From: JAMLHN01 sp035708745
Lineage (GTDB): Bacteria; Chloroflexota; Chloroflexia; Thermomicrobiales; UBA6265
Reading direction: 5' to 3'
Length of the DNA stretch: 64,000 nucleotides
Assembly (NCBI GenBank): GCA_035708745.1
Contig: DASTFJ010000103.1
Span: 1 to 64,000 of the forward strand
The first letter of the stretch is position 1, and every line of letters starts with the position of its first letter. This document shows positions 17,650 through 25,250 of this stretch, piece after piece. Under the pieces are notes generated by a model. The model did not search any database. It saw only the letters and a list, made by a program, of their open reading frames with translations, and was not told the DNA's origin. The position numbers and the translations under genes are program-made.

Positions 17650-17786
17650 TGTCATTCTGAGCGAAGCGAAGAATCTCTCCGTTTGGGGCCCGAATGACCG
17701 CTTGTCATCTGCAAACCGATGCCGCTACACATTTCCAAGTGCCATGGCGCCCCGACGAGAGAGAGCCTTCACTTCGTTCAGGACGA
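17650..17786 (-). repeat. GAAG-rich interspersed repeat, inverted pair (lysY-lysX gap)
   Basis: A forward copy at 17650-17679 (CATTCTGAGCGAAGCGAAGA) and a reversed copy at 17759-17786 bracket about 80 bp. They fill most of the 213-bp gap between lysY and lysX. Confidence 0.65.
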
Positions 17787-17838
17787 AAGTCGGGTAGTGC
17801 GCGCTCGGTGGATTACGCTCACTTTGCCTTTTGCCTCG

Positions 17839-18741
17839 TTAGGCCAACGCCACTTCATACACGCGGCCGTTGGCCTCGGCACGGGCGCGGCCGGCTTTGC
17901 CGACCTCGATGACATAATCGACGATCTTCGCTGGGATGTTCACCCCGGTGGTATCGATGCTGTTGCGGAATTCCATAGTGTAGTTGACCTCGTTGACCAG
18001 GATGCCGCGCTCGCTCTCGAAGAGATCGATGGCGACTACGCCACCGCCGACCGCTGCCGCCGCCGCACGGGAGACCTCGTCGATCTCAGGGGTGACTGGA
18101 CAGTTGGAGGCCGCGCCGCCGCGGGCAGTGTTCGTGATCCAGTGCTGCGACGCGCGGTAAATGGCGCAGATCGTTTCGCCGCCGACCACGAACGAGCGAA
18201 TATCGCGTCCGGGCTTCTTCACATATTCCTGAATGTAGAACGCGCCGTGGTGAAAGGAGCCGAGCGTGACCTTGTGCTCCAGCAACGCCTCGGCGGCATC
18301 CCGATCGTTGACCTTTGCCAGCAGGCGTCCCCACGAGCCGACTGCCGGTTTGAGCACCACCGGATAACCAAGCTCTTCGATTGCGGCGAGGGCTGATTCA
18401 GGGGTGAAGGCGATGATCGTGCGCGGAGAAGGGACGTGATGCCGCATCAGAGCGGCGGTGGTGAGCAGCTTGTCGCCGCAGGTGTTCGCCACGTCATAGG
18501 TATTGACCGTGGGAATGCCCCAGTCGTTGTAGATGCGCAGCGCATAGAGCGCCCGCAGGTGGTTGACCGCGCGTTCGAGCACGACATCGCAATCGAGATT
18601 CGGGCGGTCGATATCGAGCTGGATTTCACGGTCGTCGATGCGCTGGATGCTGACGCCGCGCTTGTCCAGCTCGGTCAGCAACAGCTTCTCTTCGACACGT
18701 ACCCGGGACATGAGAATGGCAACGTTCAGCGGTGTACCCAC
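17839..18741 (-). CDS. lysX: Alpha-aminoadipate-LysW ligase
   Basis: This ATP-grasp ligase joins the alpha-amino group of aminoadipate to the C-terminal Glu of LysW, starting carrier-bound lysine synthesis. The 300 residues start at a GTG with GGAGGT six bases upstream. RVRVEEKLLL opens the protein; VLKPAVGSWGRLLAKV and FYIQEYVKKPGRDIR bind ATP; the Mg ligands lie in AIDLFES and LVNEVNYTMEFRNS, and TTGVNIPAKIVDYV follows. The NEVNxTMEFxNS segment agrees with Thermus LysX. A lysine-type T-box leader lies directly upstream. Confidence 0.93.
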   Translation of the reverse strand: MGTPLNVAILMSRVRVEEKLLLTELDKRGVSIQRIDDREIQLDIDRPNLDCDVVLERAVNHLRALYALRIYNDWGIPTVNTYDVANTCGDKLLTTAALMRHHVPSPRTIIAFTPESALAAIEELGYPVVLKPAVGSWGRLLAKVNDRDAAEALLEHKVTLGSFHHGAFYIQEYVKKPGRDIRSFVVGGETICAIYRASQHWITNTARGGAASNCPVTPEIDEVSRAAAAAVGGGVVAIDLFESERGILVNEVNYTMEFRNSIDTTGVNIPAKIVDYVIEVGKAGRARAEANGRVYEVALA

Positions 18742-18756
18742 GTTCGACCTCCGTCG

Positions 18757-18800
18757 CAAAAAGAATGCACAAAGCCCTCGTCCAAAGGACGGAGGGCTTT
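18757..18800 (-). terminator. Regulated terminator of the lysX T-box
   Basis: Minus-strand stem AAAGCCCTC-C-GTCC with GGACGAGGGCTTT, loop TTT, then GTGCATTCTTTTT. It competes with the T-box antiterminator for read-through into lysX. Confidence 0.85.
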
Positions 18801-19040
18801 ACTCCGTGGTACCACCTTTGTTCGCCGTCCTGAGATGTGGCGGACGGCCTCATCAACCCATGAATGGGCTGAGCTCGCTAACGGGAGCACCCGGCCGGTT
18901 CTACTGGGGAGCCAACGCTCCGCTTCTTCCGGCGGCTCTGGGGTCTTGTCCTCTGGGCCGACTATCCGCGGGATTCACACCACCTGCCCGCTCTCTGCTG
19001 CTTCGGACCCACCGGGAACTCCCCGTCGAAGCCATTCCTA
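18757..19040 (-). promoter_or_regulatory. T-box leader upstream of lysX, lysine-type specifier
   Basis: A transcript from the promoter at 19044-19073 would read a stem I with an AG-rich bulge and apical GGTGGTGTGAA loop. It then has a triplet AAG (18945-18947) in the setting GGAC-AAG-A, just before the basal CCCC strand that pairs with GGGG. The T-box AAAGGTGGTACCACGG lies at about 18807-18821. It is followed by a terminator hairpin (18771-18800) and a T-run. AAG as Lys specifier is my reading of the fold and agrees with lysX downstream. Confidence 0.88.
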
Positions 19041-19043
19041 TCG

Positions 19044-19073
19044 AGATTAGAGAAGAAATTGGTCTGTTGTCAA
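19044..19073 (-). promoter_or_regulatory. Promoter of the lysX T-box transcript
   Basis: Minus-strand TTGACA (19068-19073), 18-bp spacer, TAATCT (19044-19049). The -35 box overlaps the stop codon of the ArgX-like gene, so lysX-lysJ can be transcribed independently of the upstream argF-lysW segment. Confidence 0.75.
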
Positions 19074-20017
19074 TCTCCTGGCGTTCCAACCGTTTCCAGA
19101 CGGCCAAATGCGGCCTCATGCGCAATGCGAATGGTCTCCTCGACGATCTCGCCAGGGATGTCGACATCGGTGGTCGTCATCAACCCGTGGAACTCACCGC
19201 CGGTATTGACCTCCAGCACGGTATACCCATCGTAGGTCTCGATCAGGTCGACTCCGGCGAGGCGCGCGCCGACCGCGGCGCAGGCGCGCAGCACGATCTC
19301 CTCGATTTGCGGGGTGATCGGGCATTTGCTCGATGAGGCGCCCCGGGCCGTGTTAGTGATCCAGTGATCGGCAGAGCGATAGCTGGCGGCCAGCACGCGG
19401 TCACCCACCACGAAGACCCGAATATCGCGGCCCGGTTTTTCCTGGTATTCCTGCACATAGAAGAGCGCGTGTTGATACGAGCCGAGGGTGACTTTCTGTT
19501 CGAGGAGGGCCTTGGCTTGTTGCGGTCCGTTGACCTTTGCCAGAAGACGTCCCCAGGAACCAGTCACCGGTTTGAAGACGGCCGGATAGCCGAGGAGCTC
19601 GCACGCCTCCAGCGCCGATTCGATCGAAAAGGCGAGCAGCGTGCGCGGCGTTGGAACCCCGGCTTGTCCCAGGGCCAGACTGCACAGTCCCTTGTCATCG
19701 CAGATCTGGGTGGCCGACGACCGGTTGAGGGTCGGGATGCCCCAGGACTCCAGCGACTTCAACGTATAGAGCGCCCGCGAGTGGACTACACACCGATCGA
19801 GCACGACATCATAGGGATAAGCGGCGCCGGCGTTGCGGTCGAGATTCGAGAGGTCGAGCATCAGCTTGCGGTCGAAAAGCGGGCCGATTTCGAGCCCCCG
19901 CTTGCGTCCGGCTTCGAGAATCAGCTTCTCTTCCATCCGCAGATGCGAGACCAGCACCCCGAGGCGCACACCGGCGCCGCGCGTGGAGAGGTCCTTGTCG
20001 GCAAAGGTCAGACTCAT
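19070..20017 (-). CDS. argX: Second LysX/ArgX-like ATP-grasp ligase (probable glutamate-LysW ligase)
   Basis: A 315-residue ATP-grasp protein closely related to the neighbouring lysX. It keeps the ATP and metal motifs: VFKPVTGSWGRLLAKV, FYVQEYQEKPGRDIR, AGVDLIETYDGYTVLEVNTGGEFHG, TTDVDIPGEIV. Where LysX has NEVNYTMEFRNS it has LEVNTGGEFHGL, so substrate choice should differ. With argF and an Arg-type T-box at the head of the segment, glutamate-LysW ligation (ArgX, first step to ornithine) is the best guess, though not proven. The ATG overlaps the lysK stop (ATGA). Confidence 0.8.
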   Translation of the reverse strand: MSLTFADKDLSTRGAGVRLGVLVSHLRMEEKLILEAGRKRGLEIGPLFDRKLMLDLSNLDRNAGAAYPYDVVLDRCVVHSRALYTLKSLESWGIPTLNRSSATQICDDKGLCSLALGQAGVPTPRTLLAFSIESALEACELLGYPAVFKPVTGSWGRLLAKVNGPQQAKALLEQKVTLGSYQHALFYVQEYQEKPGRDIRVFVVGDRVLAASYRSADHWITNTARGASSSKCPITPQIEEIVLRACAAVGARLAGVDLIETYDGYTVLEVNTGGEFHGLMTTTDVDIPGEIVEETIRIAHEAAFGRLETVGTPGD

Positions 20018-21090
20018 AGCTCGTTCAGCACCGAGGTCAGCACCCGCACGGCACGCAGGTAATCGTCCAGATCGATCCGTTCTTCCGGGGTGTGATCGAG
20101 CGACGCATCGCCCGGGCCGTAGGCCACGATCGGGCATTGCCAGACCGGACCGACCACGGTCATATCAGCGGTGCCGAGCTTGCGCGTGAAGCGGGGATTC
20201 CCGCCTTGCGCCCGGATGGCCCGCAGAAAGGGCGGGGTCATCGGATTGCGCTTATCGGTCGAATAGCCCTCCTGCACACCGTGCAGCTCGATCTCGCCGT
20301 TATCTCGAATCGATTCGAGCTCATCGAGAATCACCTTCGACGGAACCGCGGGAGGAATCCGCAGACCGATCGACATTTCGACGGTGTCATACAGGCCATC
20401 GCTGGATGTGTTTATCGAGCGAAGCGATGAGCCGATCGAGTTGAACCCCTCGGCGTCGTCGTTGATCTGCTGGATATCGGCCAGCAGCGTATTCCAGAAT
20501 CGCACGCCTAGCTCGCCGACCGTCTCGCCGGGTCCGGCGGTGTGCCGTCCCGCCTGGGTCAGGCGATAGGTGAACGAGACGGTGCCGCGATAACCCAGGC
20601 AAACGGCATCCCACGAGCTCGGCTCGCCGATGATGCAGAAATGCGGCGCCGGCCAGGTGGCGGCTTCGCGGGCGCCGGGGGACCCGATCGACTCTTCCCC
20701 GACCGCACCGACAACGGTAATGGTCGCATTGTCGCCGGTCGCCTGTTCGGCCGCCGCAACGAAGGTCGCCAGCGGTCCTTTGGCGTCGCAGGCGCCGCGG
20801 CCATGTAACACACCGTCGATCACGCGCACCGGGATATCTCCGGGCACAGTATCGATATGGCCCAGCAGCACAATCTTCGTTGGACCGGAGCCCTTGACGC
20901 CGACCGCATTACCGGCGCGATCGACATAGGCGTTGTCGAACCCACGCGCTTTCATCTCGGCGACCAGATAATTGACCGCGTTCGATTCCTGACCACTAAG
21001 ACTCTGAATGGCGACCAGGCCGTGCAGTAGCCCGATCTGGCTAGCGTGTCGCATGGTCATCTCGGCCAGATCGTCATTGGTTTCGAGCAT
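20014..21090 (-). CDS. lysK: [LysW]-lysine/ornithine hydrolase
   Basis: An M20-family zinc carboxypeptidase that releases lysine (or ornithine) from LysW, closing the pathway. The 358 residues show the metal ligands in LLGHIDTVPGDIPVR (H and D), GRGACDAKGPLATF, GAVGEESIGSPGA (catalytic Glu), GEPSSWDAVCLGYRG and the C-terminal HTPEERIDLDDY. The sequence KLGTADMTVVGPVWQCPIVAYGPGDASLDHTPEER is typical of LysK rather than ArgE. The ATG at 21090 lies one base after the stop of the upstream gene; no clear ribosome site is seen, suggesting coupling. Confidence 0.92.
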   Translation of the reverse strand: MLETNDDLAEMTMRHASQIGLLHGLVAIQSLSGQESNAVNYLVAEMKARGFDNAYVDRAGNAVGVKGSGPTKIVLLGHIDTVPGDIPVRVIDGVLHGRGACDAKGPLATFVAAAEQATGDNATITVVGAVGEESIGSPGAREAATWPAPHFCIIGEPSSWDAVCLGYRGTVSFTYRLTQAGRHTAGPGETVGELGVRFWNTLLADIQQINDDAEGFNSIGSSLRSINTSSDGLYDTVEMSIGLRIPPAVPSKVILDELESIRDNGEIELHGVQEGYSTDKRNPMTPPFLRAIRAQGGNPRFTRKLGTADMTVVGPVWQCPIVAYGPGDASLDHTPEERIDLDDYLRAVRVLTSVLNEL

Positions 21091-21091
21091 T

Positions 21092-22015
21092 TCAAGCCGA
21101 GAGGACAATATCGCCTCCCAAAGTCGCGCTTCCCACCAGCGAGGAGACACTCGCACGCGAAATCAGATCGGACACCGAACCCGTCGCCAGCCGGCGTTTC
21201 GCCAGCGTGGCGATTGCATCGGCCACCGAGCCGCTGCCGGTCGGAATCGAATGGCGAAAATCGGGCGTTGGCCGCACATCCCAGACGACCAGACCGTCCG
21301 GTGTATGCGCAAGGGTGACACCGACCAGCGATGCGCCGAGCGCGTGCGCCGCGGCGACCGCGAGCTGCTCGCAGCCGGAGAAACCATTCGGGTGGTGACA
21401 GGTGCCTTCGTAGGCGACCACCGTCCCGTCGACCACGATCGCCTTGATCAGGTCGGCTTCGTCGTGGATGCCTTCCTGCACCACGAACACCGTTTCGGCG
21501 GAGCCGCCGAGGGTATCGCGATGCTCCAGAATCGCCTCGGCAATTTCCCGGTCCTGCAACGCGATACCGGACAGTCCGATCTGCATCGGAAAGACCGTCG
21601 CCGGATAGCCGATGCGCTCGACGGCCAGCAACCCCGCATCTTCCGAGAGCGCCAGCAGCGCCGGTGGCAGGGGCAATCCTGCTGCCGCCAGCGCATACAT
21701 GACCTCGAGCCGGGTGCCGGTTGCGGCGATGCCGCTATCGATCACGATCGTACCGCTCGCCCGGTGATTGCGCACGATGGCGCTGCCGATGGTTCGGTTT
21801 TGCATCCGATCGACCACGACATCGGGACGATGTTTCGTATCGAACGACGTGGAGACGGCGTGAACGGTGGAGGAGGCGAGACTGGCTCGCGGCATAGGGA
21901 ATGGCTCGGGCTCGGGGGACATCTGCACCGCCGGCACGCTCGCTTGCGCGAACGCCGCCAGTAGCTGCTTCTCCTCGACTCGAACCCGGGTGCAAAGCAC
22001 CGCTACGTTTCCCAT
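21092..22015 (-). CDS. Degenerate LysX-like ATP-grasp paralogue
   Basis: A 307-residue protein whose start (VLCTRVRVEEKQLLAAF) clearly matches LysX. Its catalytic parts have decayed or been rebuilt. The ATP lysine segment (VLKPAVGSWGR in LysX) reads TVFPMQIGLSGIA. The partner of QEYVKKPGRDIR is QEGIHDEADLIK. The metal-binding end (DLFES and NEVN in LysX) reads TLAHTPDGLVVWDVRPTPDF. The frame is intact and position and coupling to lysK are normal, so it looks like an expressed pseudo-enzyme, not a dead gene. It may bind LysW or the active ligases. Alternative start: TTG at 22027. Confidence 0.75.
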   Translation of the reverse strand: MGNVAVLCTRVRVEEKQLLAAFAQASVPAVQMSPEPEPFPMPRASLASSTVHAVSTSFDTKHRPDVVVDRMQNRTIGSAIVRNHRASGTIVIDSGIAATGTRLEVMYALAAAGLPLPPALLALSEDAGLLAVERIGYPATVFPMQIGLSGIALQDREIAEAILEHRDTLGGSAETVFVVQEGIHDEADLIKAIVVDGTVVAYEGTCHHPNGFSGCEQLAVAAAHALGASLVGVTLAHTPDGLVVWDVRPTPDFRHSIPTGSGSVADAIATLAKRRLATGSVSDLISRASVSSLVGSATLGGDIVLSA

Positions 22016-22050
22016 GACCTCGTCCAATCTTCCTGGTATCCCGCCGCTTT

Positions 22051-22121
22051 GGATGTCCGGAGTCCGGGGGCCGGAGTCCGGAGCATTTCCCCCGACTCCG
22101 GACTTGGAACTCCGGACTGTC
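22051..22121. repeat. Heptamer-repeat inverted element A
   Basis: The left arm (22055-22082) reads in steps of seven, GTCCGGA, GTCCGGG, GGCCGGA, GTCCGGA. The right arm (22089-22121) carries CTCCGGA twice around CTTGGAA. The arms are imperfect reverse complements with a short loop, filling the gap between lysW and the LysX-like paralogue. Confidence 0.7.
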
Positions 22122-22125
22122 GTAC

Positions 22126-22287
22126 CTACTCGCCCCAGTCTTCGCCTTCCTCAGGCGCCTGACCGACCGTCACCGGATCGATCGTGAGCACTTCCAGCTC
22201 GACCCCGCAGTCTGGGCAGACGATGATTTCTCCCGCCTCGACCGCACCGGCATCGAATTCCGCTCCGCATTCAGGACACTCGACCAT
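22126..22287 (-). CDS. lysW: LysW, amino-group carrier protein
   Basis: A 53-residue acidic carrier on which lysine (and probably ornithine) intermediates are built. The start MVECPECGAEF and the later VCPDCGVELEV give two CPxC knuckles (C4, C7, C24, C27) that bind one zinc. The protein ends in EDWGE, the invariant tail whose last Glu53 forms the amide with the substrate. AGGAG precedes the ATG at 22287. The protein lies 91 bp behind argF, so it belongs to the arginine-T-box transcript yet is needed by the lysX segment too. Confidence 0.97.
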   Translation of the reverse strand: MVECPECGAEFDAGAVEAGEIIVCPDCGVELEVLTIDPVTVGQAPEEGEDWGE

Positions 22288-22378
22288 TGATTTCTCCTAT
22301 TCCTCCCGTTTTCTTCTCACTCTGGCCGTGGGGACCGCCCCCTTGGCCGTATCGTGTCTTTCGTGGTTTGGCCGCAAC

Positions 22379-23473
22379 TTAGCAGAGCATTTGCAGGAGC
22401 AACGCCTTGTGCGCGTGCAGCCGGTTTTCGGCCTGATCGAAAATGACCGATTGCGGTCCATCCGCTACCGCCGCTTCGACTTCCTCATCGCGATGCATCG
22501 GCAGGTCGTGCATGAAGATCGCGTGTGGAGCGGCCAGGCTCATCAAATCGGTAGTGACTTTGTAGGGCGCCAATGCGACCGCACGGGCGGCCGTTTCCTC
22601 CATGCCCATGGAGACGTGAACGTCGGTATAAACGGCATCGGCGTCGCGAACGGCGTCGCGTGGATCGCGGTACATCTCGAGTGAGGCGTCGCTCGCGGCG
22701 GCCAGCCAGGTGGCTTCGGTGACGATATCGGCCGGTGGCTCATATCCCACCGGATTGGCCATGCGCACGCTGACGCCGACCGCCGAGGCGGCGAGCATTA
22801 GCGATACGGCGACGTTGTTGCCATCCCCTACGTAGGCGATCTTCAGGCCGTGCAACCGGCCGAAGTTCTCCTGCAGCGTCAGCAGGTCGGCCAGTGCCTG
22901 GGTGGGGTGGAATTGATCGGAGAGACCGTTGATGACCGGAATGCCGGCGTTGGCCGCCAGCTCCTGGATGTCGCTATGGAGCTTCACCCGGGCGACCAGC
23001 ACATCGACATAGCGACCGAGCACCTTGGCGGTATCGGGCACCGTCTCGCCGCGGCGGAGCTGGAGATCGTTGACCCCGAGATAGATCGCGGTGCCGCCGA
23101 GCTGCGCCATGCCGGCTTCGAAAGAGACGCGGGTGCGGGTGCTGGGATGCTGGAAGACCATGCCGAGCGTCTTGCCAGGCAAATAGGTGTGGCCCTCGCC
23201 GTGGCGGTGCATGCGCTTGAGGCGGCTGGCGGTATCGAGCAGCTCCAGAATCTCGTCGCTGGTCAGATCGGTGTCTTCCACCAGGCTGCGGCCGCGCAGG
23301 CGCGTGCTGACGGTAAAGGTCTTCAGCTTGGCTGGAGCGCCGCCACCGAGCGACTTGGTTTGCAGATCCGAGAGACGGTCGACGATTTGGAGGTTCGATT
23401 GCGCGCGGGCAAGATCAGCGGCGCGGGTCTCGATCGAATCGTGCAACTGAATAGGTTTGATGGAATCGGCCAC
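22379..23473 (-). CDS. argF: Ornithine carbamoyltransferase-family enzyme
   Basis: It would convert ornithine and carbamoyl phosphate to citrulline in arginine synthesis. The 364 residues start at a GTG with GGGAG close upstream, giving an N-terminal extension of about 60 residues. The carbamoyl-phosphate motif STRTRVSFE (about 110-118), HPTQALADLLT and the ornithine loop VSMGMEE are present. The usual HCLP motif reads HDLP at 322-325: the conserved Cys is Asp. Substrate could therefore be a modified ornithine. An Arg-type T-box leader lies upstream and lysW downstream. Confidence 0.9.
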   Translation of the reverse strand: MADSIKPIQLHDSIETRAADLARAQSNLQIVDRLSDLQTKSLGGGAPAKLKTFTVSTRLRGRSLVEDTDLTSDEILELLDTASRLKRMHRHGEGHTYLPGKTLGMVFQHPSTRTRVSFEAGMAQLGGTAIYLGVNDLQLRRGETVPDTAKVLGRYVDVLVARVKLHSDIQELAANAGIPVINGLSDQFHPTQALADLLTLQENFGRLHGLKIAYVGDGNNVAVSLMLAASAVGVSVRMANPVGYEPPADIVTEATWLAAASDASLEMYRDPRDAVRDADAVYTDVHVSMGMEETAARAVALAPYKVTTDLMSLAAPHAIFMHDLPMHRDEEVEAAVADGPQSVIFDQAENRLHAHKALLLQMLC

Positions 23474-23479
23474 GGTGGC

Positions 23480-23800
23480 TCCCTTCCGGCTCTCGAACAG
23501 TCCGAGACGCGCGTTGTTCGCACGGAGCGAACGAAAGGGGCGAGCAGCGTCGACGCTCGCGGTACCACCCTTTTTACGGAATCGAGGGGATTCCGCATCT
23601 CTCGGCTGTTGCTTGCGTGGGCGCCACCCACCCGGACCTACTTGGGCAAACGCCCTTTCTTCGGCCGGCCGCTCGGAGGTGCGTTCGACGTCGTTCCATC
23701 GGTCCCGGGCTTCCACCATCCCCAGGTCGCTAGTGCGAACGAGCTGTCTACTCTTCCCCGTCATCACGGGCATCGACAGGACGAATCCCATCGACAGGAT
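23480..23800 (-). promoter_or_regulatory. T-box leader upstream of argF, arginine-type specifier
   Basis: The minus strand carries the T-box AGGGTGGTACCGCG (23558-23571). Upstream lies a stem I with GAGTAGA, an apical GATGGTGGAAG loop closed by CTGGG/CCCGG, and GAA-CGC-A at about 23680-23686. CGC (23681-23683) is in specifier position and codes for Arg, matching argF. A GC-rich hairpin (GCGAGC...GCTCGC) with CCCTTTCG after the T-box is the likely terminator. The specifier assignment is by eye; the T-box itself is clear. Confidence 0.88.
23771..23799 (-). repeat. Direct repeat near the argF promoter
   Basis: CATCGACAGGA occurs at 23771-23781 and 23789-23799, exactly 18 bp apart, at the 5' edge of the argF leader. 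It may be an operator or part of the leader RNA. Confidence 0.45.
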
Positions 23801-23973
23801 ATCAGCGAATACGATCGAATTGTTTACGAAATAGTGGCGACCCCGAGCGTCTCCGTTAACGCTCCGGCCGCCGGAGCGGAGAGCGGGGAGGACCCTCCAC
23901 GCGGTGCATTGTGTTCATCGCGATGTCCTCCCGAAGCCGCGTCGCGCGCTCGATCGGCGCCACGACGGGGAAA

Positions 23974-24007
23974 CAAAAAGGCCCGGAGCAATCAATGCGC
24001 TCCGACC
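23974..24007 (-). terminator. Terminator of the lacI-family gene
   Basis: Minus-strand stem CGGAGC/GCTCCG with flanking GG/CC pairs, 9-base loop, followed by CTTTTTG. It lies about 85 bp after the regulator stop. The rest of the 23.8-24.1 kb gap holds only a GC-rich hairpin (23860-23878). Confidence 0.75.
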
Positions 24008-24090
24008 GTCCTCTCTTATACATCGTCAGGGCGGGTTCGCGCAAGTGGTTCGACCAGAAAAGATTCGGCGACGGCGTACGAAGGGGACAT

Positions 24091-25122
24091 CTACGACGTT
24101 TCACGCACGATGAGCTCGACCGGGAGGAGAACATCCCGGGGCCCATCGTGACTTGCGGTCTCTGCCGTCAGCAGGTCCGCTACACGGCGTCCCATGTCTT
24201 CAAGGGGGAGCCGCACTGTCGAGAGGGATGGGATCATTTGTTCGGAGATCGGAATATCGTCGAAACCTACTACTGCGATGTCACCGGGCACACTGAGCCC
24301 ACGGTGCTCTATGGCTTGCACCGCACCCAAGGCTAAATCGTCACTGGCTGCAAAGATTGCGCTCGGCGGATGGTCCAAAGCGAGAAGTCGCTGAGTAGCT
24401 TCGTGGGCCGCTTTCATGTCCCAGGGCGAACCGACGATCAGCGAGTGGTCTATTTCGAGTCCAGCCGCGGTCATCGCGCGTTCGTAGCTCGAGAGGCGGG
24501 CCTGCGCGGACGCATAGCGCATGTCGCCATGAATATGAGCGATACGACGGTGTCCCCTGCCCAACAGGTGCTCCATCGCCAGCCGGCCGCCTTCGCGATC
24601 GTCGTACGTGACTGAAGGGAATCCAAATCGCGCAGCGCCAGGACGCTCGAGACAGACACAAGGAAGACCTGCCTCGGCGATCACCTGCAGCACAGAATCC
24701 GAACTGGGCGGATCGGTGACGAATCGCATCGCGATTGCGTCGACTCGCCCCTCCCCCAGAAGCTGGCGAAGGCGGGCCGGGCTGCTATCGATGGCAAATG
24801 GCAAGAGGAGGAGGTAATAGCCCTTCGAATGCAATGCCTCTGTCATGGCGGCCAGCATGACGCCGAGGTAGTGAGAAAAGAAACTGGTGCTCGGGCGGAA
24901 ATCGTACGTCGCAATGGCAATCGCATGGGTACGCCGGGCGCGCAACCCGCGAGCAGCGTGATTTGGATGGTAGTCGAGTTCCTCGACCGCGCGATGTACC
25001 CGCTCGGTCACCTCCTTGGACGTCGGGCGCGGACCTTTATTGATGACATAGGAGACGACCGCTGTCGAGACTCCCGCCCGAGCAGCAACATCCTTGAGCG
25101 TGACGCGGCGCTTTGGTTCCAT
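24091..25122 (-). CDS. LacI-family transcriptional regulator
   Basis: A 343-residue sugar-responsive repressor. The N terminus (VTLKDVAARAGVSTAVVSYVINKGPRPTSKEVTERVHRAVEELDYHPNHAARGLR) is a classic LacI helix-turn-helix and hinge helix. A periplasmic-binding-protein-like sensor follows (YDDREGGRLAMEHLLGRGHRRIAHI, FAASDDLALGAVQAIEHRGLSVPGDIAVVGFDD). It is divergent from the carbohydrate transporter and GH127 genes, with a 14-bp palindrome near the transporter promoter, so it most likely controls that operon in response to an arabinose-type sugar. The effector is unknown. Confidence 0.94.
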   Translation of the reverse strand: MEPKRRVTLKDVAARAGVSTAVVSYVINKGPRPTSKEVTERVHRAVEELDYHPNHAARGLRARRTHAIAIATYDFRPSTSFFSHYLGVMLAAMTEALHSKGYYLLLLPFAIDSSPARLRQLLGEGRVDAIAMRFVTDPPSSDSVLQVIAEAGLPCVCLERPGAARFGFPSVTYDDREGGRLAMEHLLGRGHRRIAHIHGDMRYASAQARLSSYERAMTAAGLEIDHSLIVGSPWDMKAAHEATQRLLALDHPPSAIFAASDDLALGAVQAIEHRGLSVPGDIAVVGFDDIPISEQMIPSLSTVRLPLEDMGRRVADLLTAETASHDGPRDVLLPVELIVRETS

Positions 25123-25250
25123 CTTGCTTTCCGCTCGGGCTCGTACCGGGCCTGCTTTCGATTGCAGACACGAATCTCATGGGAAGGGCGCTCAGAAGTA
25201 CGCTCGGTTCCCCTGGCCAGTTCGGATCGTAACGTGGCGGAGCCGAACGG

